Shown in pieces: positions 59,001-64,000 of a stretch of 64,000 nt of DNA; the stretch's first letter is position 1, and the number at the start of each line of letters is the position of its first letter. The stretch spans positions 1 through 64,000 of the forward strand of contig JASFHF010000004.1 of assembly GCA_050123375.1 (NCBI GenBank), written 5' to 3'. Position numbers and translations under genes: made by a program. The notes under the pieces were generated by a model, which was not told the origin of the DNA, did no database searches, and worked only from the letters and a program-made list of their open reading frames with translations. This DNA is from JASFHF01 sp050123375 (GTDB taxonomy: Bacteria; Pseudomonadota; Gammaproteobacteria; UBA12402).

Positions 59001-60836
59001 ATGTTAAATAAGAGAAATTTACAAAATTTAGTTACGTTGTTATTGGTATTGTTGTTGACAGGTTGTGCTAGCCGATATAAAACTTTTCCTCCGAATCATG
59101 TTTCGATGTCTTCAACAGCGGAACAATATGTGCATAAAGCATCACAAACCACGGGAGAGGATAAGCAGAATTATCAAATTTTAGCGGTTAATCAATTAAT
59201 TTCCGAAAATAATTCACGCGATAGTCAGCAATTATTAAATCAATTGAATAATAGTGTTTCCTTGAATAAAAAAATTGATGCACAAAAGAAAATTGTGCAA
59301 GCTAAATTTTATTTATTGCGTGATCGTCCAAAAACCGCACTTAGAAAATTACATCAGATTACAAATCCTGTTGTTTTACCGCGCGAAGTTGCAAGAAGCT
59401 ATTATACTACTGCAGCAGAAGCGCATTTGCGTAATAATAATTTAGCGTATAATACATTTGCATTAATTAGTTTGAATTCACTACTTGATGATCAAGCATC
59501 ACGGGATAAAAATGCCGATTTAATTTGGCGTAATTTACAAACTTTGTCTTTAGATAAATTACAATTGTTGCTGAAGCGTTGTAATACAACATTATTGCGA
59601 GGATGGATCAGTCTGGCCATCATTGCGCATCAAGATGCAAATAATCCAGCAGTTTTATCTAAAGACATAGAAAATTGGCAGCAACGATATCAACAACATC
59701 CAGCTAATGATATTTTGCCGGATCAGGATAAGATTGCTAATTTGGCTCAAGTAAATCCTCCAAAGCAGGTGGCGTTATTGTTACCGTTGCATGGCGGATT
59801 TGCTAAAATGGGTCAAACAGTGCGTGATGGTTTTATGACGGCATATTATGCCAATTTAAAGATGTTATCATCTCCGCCACAAATCAAGGTATATGATACA
59901 AGCGGTGCTGATGTGGTTGATTTATATCAGCAGGCAATACAGGATGGTGCGCAATTTGTGATTGGTCCGTTGACTAAGCAAAATGTAGCCAAGCTTGCAA
60001 GCTGTAACAAATTTACTGTGCCGGTAGTAGCGTTGAATTATTTAGCTGATAATAATTTTGTGGATAATTTAGTGCAATTTGGTTTGTCTCCTAAACAATC
60101 GGTGCAGCAAGTTGCAGATGCAATGTGGCAGCATAATATTAACAAAGTCTTAATAATTGTGCCGCAGGGTAATTGGGGAGATAAAGTTCAACAAACCTTT
60201 GTGCAAAAATGGCAACAGCTTGGCGGTTATATAATTGCAGCAATTAATTTTTCTGAGAAAGACAATATAACTGATGCAATTATGTCAGCTTTTAATATTG
60301 ATCAAAGTAAACAGCGTGCACAGCAGCTACGAAATATAATTGGCAAAAACATTAAATTTATGCCGCGACGCCGGCAAGATATTAACGGAATTTTTTTGGT
60401 GGCGACGCCGGAACAAGCGCGGCAAATTAAGCCTTTATTGCAATTTTATTATGCAGGCAATTTACCAATTTTTTCAATTGCGAATATTTATGCTGGTTAT
60501 AATTCGTCGCGGGACGATCGTGATTTAAATAAAATTTATTTTGATGATATGCCGTGGTTATTGTACAAAACACCATACATTAATAAATTAAAGCAGCAAA
60601 TACAAGCTGCATGGCCGAATAATTTGCGTGCTAATAGTCGTTTGTATGGATTGGGTGTGGATGCTTTTACTCTTAGCTTGTTATTGCCGCGGTTAATGAT
60701 ATTGCCTAATTTTGCTTTGCATGGTGTTACAGGACAATTATATTTGAATTCAAATTTGCAAATTTATCGTCAATTATCTTGGGCACATTTTGTTGCTGGC
60801 ACTCCGCGGGTTTCGCTTAATTTGTGTAATAGCTAG
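59001..60836 (+). CDS. lpoA: penicillin-binding protein activator LpoA
   Basis: This outer-membrane lipoprotein stimulates PBP1a. The 611-residue protein starts with a lipoprotein signal (VTLLLVLLLTGCAS, lipidated Cys at about 22). A TPR-like helical N-domain follows to about residue 250. From about 255 a periplasmic-binding fold begins (VALLLPLHGGFAKMGQTVRDGFMTAYY, QDGAQFVIGPLTKQNV). It leads the order lpoA-yraN-diaA-dolP seen in E. coli (yraM-yraN-yraO-yraP), which supports all four assignments. Confidence 0.92.
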   Translation: MLNKRNLQNLVTLLLVLLLTGCASRYKTFPPNHVSMSSTAEQYVHKASQTTGEDKQNYQILAVNQLISENNSRDSQQLLNQLNNSVSLNKKIDAQKKIVQAKFYLLRDRPKTALRKLHQITNPVVLPREVARSYYTTAAEAHLRNNNLAYNTFALISLNSLLDDQASRDKNADLIWRNLQTLSLDKLQLLLKRCNTTLLRGWISLAIIAHQDANNPAVLSKDIENWQQRYQQHPANDILPDQDKIANLAQVNPPKQVALLLPLHGGFAKMGQTVRDGFMTAYYANLKMLSSPPQIKVYDTSGADVVDLYQQAIQDGAQFVIGPLTKQNVAKLASCNKFTVPVVALNYLADNNFVDNLVQFGLSPKQSVQQVADAMWQHNINKVLIIVPQGNWGDKVQQTFVQKWQQLGGYIIAAINFSEKDNITDAIMSAFNIDQSKQRAQQLRNIIGKNIKFMPRRRQDINGIFLVATPEQARQIKPLLQFYYAGNLPIFSIANIYAGYNSSRDDRDLNKIYFDDMPWLLYKTPYINKLKQQIQAAWPNNLRANSRLYGLGVDAFTLSLLLPRLMILPNFALHGVTGQLYLNSNLQIYRQLSWAHFVAGTPRVSLNLCNS

Positions 60837-60845
60837 ATTTTTTAA

Positions 60846-60913
60846 GGGACGGAGCTTTACATAATTACAAAGCAACAAGCAAAGCTTTGTAATTATGTAA
60901 TAGCTCGCGTCCC
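60846..60913. repeat. dispersed palindrome between lpoA and yraN
   Basis: GGGACGGAGCTTTACATAAT... (60846-60870) pairs with its inverse (60887-60913) with one extra base. The loop AGCAACAAGCAAAGC matches other family members. The inner arm (CATAATTAC/GTAATTATG) differs from other copies in both strands. Confidence 0.85.
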
Positions 60914-60932
60914 GCTTAATTCTTTGGATATT

Positions 60933-61301
60933 ATGAACACTGAATATCACCCGCATCGTTTTGGTAAGTATGCTGAAGAGCAAGTTTGTAAATATTTGCA
61001 GCGGCAGAAATTGCAATTAGTTGAACGTAATTACGCTTGTCGTTGCGGTGAAATTGATCTTATTATGCGGGATCAAGATTGTATAGTATTTGTCGAAGTG
61101 CGGGCGCGTGTTGGACAGGATTTTCGCGATAGTTTAGAGAGTGTAGATTATCATAAGCAGCATAAAATTATACGAGCGGCAACTTATTATTTACAAAAGA
61201 CTGGGCAGCTGAATAAGGTTTTTTGCCGGTTTGATGTGATGGCAGTAAAACTGCAAAATGAACAATTGCAGTTTCATTGGGTTAAGAATGCTTTTTGCTG
61301 A
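60933..61301 (+). CDS. yraN: YraN family endonuclease-like protein (UPF0102)
   Basis: The 122-residue protein has the fold of a small PD-(D/E)XK nuclease. GKYAEEQVCKYLQRQ, ERNYACRCGEIDLIMRD and IVFVEVRAR (the E...D...ExR core) are conserved. The frame is open from a TTG at 60924, but the ATG at 60933 is the better start. Its exact role is not established; the family may act in DNA uptake or repair. It overlaps no neighbour and lies between two palindromes. Confidence 0.88.
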   Translation: MNTEYHPHRFGKYAEEQVCKYLQRQKLQLVERNYACRCGEIDLIMRDQDCIVFVEVRARVGQDFRDSLESVDYHKQHKIIRAATYYLQKTGQLNKVFCRFDVMAVKLQNEQLQFHWVKNAFC

Positions 61302-61330
61302 CATAAGAGTTGCATTTTGCTAAACTTATT

Positions 61331-61390
61331 GGGGTCGCATCTTCACTCATTACATGTGCGAAGCTATGTAATGAGTGAAGATGCGACCCC
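61331..61390. repeat. dispersed palindrome with 25-bp perfect stem
   Basis: 61331-61355 is inverted exactly at 61366-61390 around ten bases. The arms are identical to those at 19223-19295, the hypA-hypB gap, 42 kb away, while the loops differ. It fills the yraN-diaA gap and ends seven bases before the diaA ribosome-binding site. Confidence 0.9.
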
Positions 61391-61406
61391 ATATATGGAG
61401 AAAACT

Positions 61407-62003
61407 ATGGATATTCTTGATCAAATCAAAATGCATTTTAGTGAAAGTTTAGAAACTAAGGCGCGTTCAGCCGAGATTTTGCCTGAACAAATTGCTAAAG
61501 CTGCAAGAGTAATGGCGGCTTGTTTAATTCTTGAACGCAAAATATTGTGTTGTGGAAATGGTGGTTCTGCTTGTGATGCTGAGCATTTTGCTGGTGAATT
61601 GCTTAATCGGTTAGAGCAGGAAAGACCTGCATTACCAGCAATTGTGTTAAATGCAAATATGGCAGCGATTACTGCGATTGCTAATGATTATGATTATAGT
61701 GATGTGTTTGCTAAACAAATACAGGCATTAGGCAAACCGCGGGATGTTTTGCTGGTAATTTCTACCAGTGGTGATTCAGCAAATATTTTGCGGGCAGTAG
61801 AGGTTGCACGTGAGAAACAAATGTCAATAATAGCATTAACTGGGAATAAAGGAGGGAAATTAGCTTCCTTATTAGTAGGTGATAATGATATTGAAATTCG
61901 GGTACCGGCTACGCGTACGATGCGTATTCAAGAAGTGCATGCTTTGGTAATTCATTGTTTGTGTGATTTGATTGATCAGCAGTTGTTTGGAGAAATGCTA
62001 TGA
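61407..62003 (+). CDS. diaA: DnaA initiator-associating protein DiaA
   Basis: The 198-residue SIS-domain protein is of the GmhA/DiaA family. CCGNGGSACDAEHFAGELLNR and VISTSGDSANILRAVEVARE are the SIS motifs. DiaA binds DnaA and promotes initiation; GmhA is phosphoheptose isomerase. The order lpoA-yraN-X-dolP fits DiaA. The frame is open from 61317 across the palindrome, but GGAG (61397-61400) before the ATG at 61407 fixes the start. It overlaps dolP by four bases. Confidence 0.82.
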   Translation: MDILDQIKMHFSESLETKARSAEILPEQIAKAARVMAACLILERKILCCGNGGSACDAEHFAGELLNRLEQERPALPAIVLNANMAAITAIANDYDYSDVFAKQIQALGKPRDVLLVISTSGDSANILRAVEVAREKQMSIIALTGNKGGKLASLLVGDNDIEIRVPATRTMRIQEVHALVIHCLCDLIDQQLFGEML

Positions 62004-62734
62004 TTAAAAAAATTCTATTGGTTTTGTCAATAATGTGTTTGCTGCAAGGTTGTGTGCCGGTAGTAGCTGGAGCAGCAGTTGGCGCTGCGGGAGGTGTGGT
62101 TTTATATGATCGTCGTCCAGTTAAGATAATGATGCAGGATAATTCTATATCTTATACGATTGAAAAAAAATTATTTGATGTCGAAAAAATTCGCACTCAG
62201 TGTCATATAGTGGTTACTGCTTATAATGGGGTGGTGTTGTTAGTCGGTCAAGCAGCAACGAACGAGCTTAAAGATCAAGTTACTGCAATAGCAAAAACGG
62301 TACCAAAAGTTAAGCGTATTTATAATGAAGTTGTTATTGGAACACCAACTGCTTATTTAATTAGAACTAATGATTCATGGATTACTACAAAAGTAAAAGC
62401 TAAATTACTAACGGCAAAGCATTTGCGGTCAGGACAGTTTAAAATTTTAACTGAAAATGGTGTTGTGTATATGATGGGAACGGTGAGTCGTTCGCAAGCA
62501 CAATCGGCGGTTAATATAGTTAGGCATGTTGATGGAGTTAAAAAAGTTGTGAAGGTGTTTGAGTATACGCGTGCAGTGGGGACAGCCGGTAATAATGTTA
62601 GTGATACTAATAATAATGATAGGACTGCAAGTGTTAATAGTAAAAAAACCGTAAATTATACTACATCTTCAGTTGGTCAACCTCCCGCAATGGCTCAAAC
62701 AGATGAAGCATTATATAGGCAAAACGGAGCATAA
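62000..62734 (+). CDS. dolP: BON-domain outer-membrane lipoprotein DolP
   Basis: DolP (YraP) supports outer-membrane integrity and BAM activity. The 244-residue protein has a lipoprotein signal (LSIMCLLQGC, Cys17) and a Gly-rich loop after it. Two BON domains follow (about residues 48-115 and 125-190, each with the GVVLLVGQA or GVVYMMGTV strand). The C-terminal 50 residues are Asn/Thr-rich and disordered, longer than in E. coli DolP. Confidence 0.88.
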   Translation: MIKKILLVLSIMCLLQGCVPVVAGAAVGAAGGVVLYDRRPVKIMMQDNSISYTIEKKLFDVEKIRTQCHIVVTAYNGVVLLVGQAATNELKDQVTAIAKTVPKVKRIYNEVVIGTPTAYLIRTNDSWITTKVKAKLLTAKHLRSGQFKILTENGVVYMMGTVSRSQAQSAVNIVRHVDGVKKVVKVFEYTRAVGTAGNNVSDTNNNDRTASVNSKKTVNYTTSSVGQPPAMAQTDEALYRQNGA

Positions 62735-62736
62735 TT

Positions 62737-64000
62737 TTGAAAGTTGCTGGTAGCGATCGTGCAGCATATTATTTTTGGTTGATATTATGCTGCTTTTTTG
62801 TTATTGCCGTCTTGATGCAAAGTAGTATATTTTGTAATACTGATGCACGGTGGTTGCTGCATGCAACTGCTAAATTTATTAACGGCGGCAAATATTATCA
62901 TGATTTTTTTGAAACTAATCCGCCGATGATTTTATATCTTAATATTCCTCCAGTATTATTGGTAAAATTTTTGCATTTACCGCTTGGTTTTATATTTCGT
63001 GCTTATGTGTTTTTATTGGCGGTTTTTTCTTTGGCTATTTGTTCAGTATTGTTGAAAAAAATCTACCATGATCGTCCCAAATGGATGCTGCGTATATTTA
63101 TATGTGCGCTTGCTTATGTTTTTGTTATTGTGCCAGCACATACTTTTGGTGAGCGCGAGCATTTGGCGTTATTGTTAACGGCACCGTATTTTTTTCTTGC
63201 GGTTTTGCGTGGTGGTAATTACAAGGTATCAATTAAGTTAGCGGTTTTAGTTGGTATTTTAGCTGGATGTGGTTTTGCGATAAAGCCGTATTTTGTAATT
63301 CCGTTTGGGTTGATTGAGTTATATTTAATATTTAGCAATAAAAAGCTATTTGCCTGGTTGCGATTAGAAACATTAATAATTATTGGTATTTTAATTTTAT
63401 ATTTAGCTGTAATTTTTATTTTTACTCCAGAATATATTACTCAGGTAGTACCTTTAGCATGGCAGTTTTATTTTAGTTCAGTAGGTAAGCCATACATATA
63501 TGTATTTGGCTCAATTTGGATGATGTTTTTTTTGCTGTCATCCGGATGTTTTGTGCTGTTTTACGAATTGGTTGAACAAAGAAAATTTGTTATCATTTTA
63601 TTTTTAGCGTCCGCGGGTTTTATTGGTGCTTATGTATTGCAGCATACTATGTGGTTTTATCATGCGCTGCCTTCTTATGCTTTTTCTTTGTTGCTGCTTG
63701 TACAATTATTACAAGAAATAATTTTCAAGCCAGCGGCTGTAATAATTAGCTACAAACGAATTAAAATCTTTTTTTTAGTTTTGATGATGGTTATATTTGG
63801 TTTATTTGTTCCATTTGAAGTTTTTTATACGATTTTTTCTAGTAATACTTCGCCTAAAGTTGAGCGGGTGATTGGGTTTATTCAGCATAATACACCGAAT
63901 CATAAAGTGTATTTTTTTACAACTAGTCTTGATTTAACGTACAGAATTATTGATAAAGCTGGATTACAATCGGTTTCACGTTTTCCCAGTCAATTATTGT
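62737..64000 (+). CDS. polytopic membrane protein, glycosyltransferase-like (cut by window end)
   Basis: An open frame runs from a TTG at 62737 to the end of the window, over 420 codons with no stop. ACGGAG (62724-62729) sits upstream inside the dolP end, so the TTG start is plausible; the first ATG is about 26 codons later. At least nine hydrophobic helices are seen. FINGGKYYHDFFETNPPMILYLN is a loop typical of GT-C/ArnT-like (GT39-type) membrane proteins, and FGEREHLALLLTAPYFFLAV is also seen there. The substrate and C-terminus cannot be judged. Confidence 0.7.
   Translation, partial: MKVAGSDRAAYYFWLILCCFFVIAVLMQSSIFCNTDARWLLHATAKFINGGKYYHDFFETNPPMILYLNIPPVLLVKFLHLPLGFIFRAYVFLLAVFSLAICSVLLKKIYHDRPKWMLRIFICALAYVFVIVPAHTFGEREHLALLLTAPYFFLAVLRGGNYKVSIKLAVLVGILAGCGFAIKPYFVIPFGLIELYLIFSNKKLFAWLRLETLIIIGILILYLAVIFIFTPEYITQVVPLAWQFYFSSVGKPYIYVFGSIWMMFFLLSSGCFVLFYELVEQRKFVIILFLASAGFIGAYVLQHTMWFYHALPSYAFSLLLLVQLLQEIIFKPAAVIISYKRIKIFFLVLMMVIFGLFVPFEVFYTIFSSNTSPKVERVIGFIQHNTPNHKVYFFTTSLDLTYRIIDKAGLQSVSRFPSQLL

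Noticed and set aside
19223..61390. CRISPR array from the repeated hairpins
   Set aside because: The units are dispersed over 40 kb, palindromic and without regular spacers or cas genes.
61317..62003. GmhA phosphoheptose isomerase with start at 61317
   Set aside because: The upstream part reads the palindrome, and the lpoA-yraN-X-dolP order fits DiaA. GmhA activity is not excluded by sequence alone.
1..64000. tRNA, rRNA or known riboswitch genes
   Set aside because: I read the intergenic gaps by eye and saw no cloverleaf, rRNA core or recognised riboswitch; a covariance search was not possible here.

Overview
The window is AT-rich DNA from a gammaproteobacterium. The order Legionellales (a relative of Legionella or Coxiella) is the best guess. 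The reasons are an mraZ-led division/cell-wall cluster, the lpoA-yraN-diaA-dolP block, a proteobacterial-type gshA, a lipid A locus that looks like gnnB-gnnA-lpxB, and several eukaryotic-like proteins. Three of the unrecognised or eukaryotic-like genes sit behind tandem CTTAAGATT-type boxes of the kind bound by PmrA upstream of Dot/Icm effector genes. No rRNA, tRNA or CRISPR array was seen. The placement is an inference, because no marker gene was compared with a database.

Layout. 1-7.4 kb: a small putative effector, a rubrerythrin-like protein, a DUF1622 membrane protein, the oxidative pentose phosphate enzymes gnd, zwf and pgl, a DUF234-type ATPase and mutM. 7.4-10.9 kb: an insertion carrying a 1066-residue von Willebrand A / U-box protein, bounded by two copies of the mutM 3' end. 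10.9-13.6 kb: a copper P-type ATPase and a RelE-type toxin-antitoxin pair. 13.7-25.1 kb: the most remarkable part, one head-to-tail run encoding two [NiFe] hydrogenases. The first is a six-subunit Ech-like (group 4) membrane enzyme. The second is a four-subunit group 3b NAD(P)-linked enzyme (HydBGDA). With them are hypA, hypB, a maturation protease and a nickel permease. 25.4-27.3 kb: a repeat protein with a cysteine-protease-like domain that resembles the eukaryotic actin maturation protease. 27.7-28.9 kb: a Panacea-type toxin-antitoxin cassette, again bounded by a copy of the neighbouring gene's 3' end.

28.9-47.5 kb (mainly minus strand): gshA, a tail-specific protease, envC, gpmI, a MATE exporter, and the dcw cluster mraZ-rsmH-ftsL-ftsI-murE-mraY-murD-ftsW. 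A hipA/hipB module lies inside the cluster and murF is absent from its usual place. 47.7-53.2 kb: gnnB, gnnA, lpxB, a peptide transporter, rsfS and rlmH. 53.3-57.1 kb: comF, a frameshifted putative effector, nusB and glyA. 57.2-64 kb: two polytopic membrane proteins (the last one cut by the window end) around lpoA-yraN-diaA-dolP.

How parts may work together (inference). The pentose phosphate enzymes make NADPH, which the group 3b hydrogenase could oxidise with H2 release, or regenerate from H2. The Ech enzyme could couple ferredoxin oxidation to H2 and ion pumping. That suits anaerobic or microaerobic life, perhaps inside an anaerobic protist. A dispersed family of palindromes with paired changes in their arms fills many intergenic gaps and in places supplies gene stop codons.
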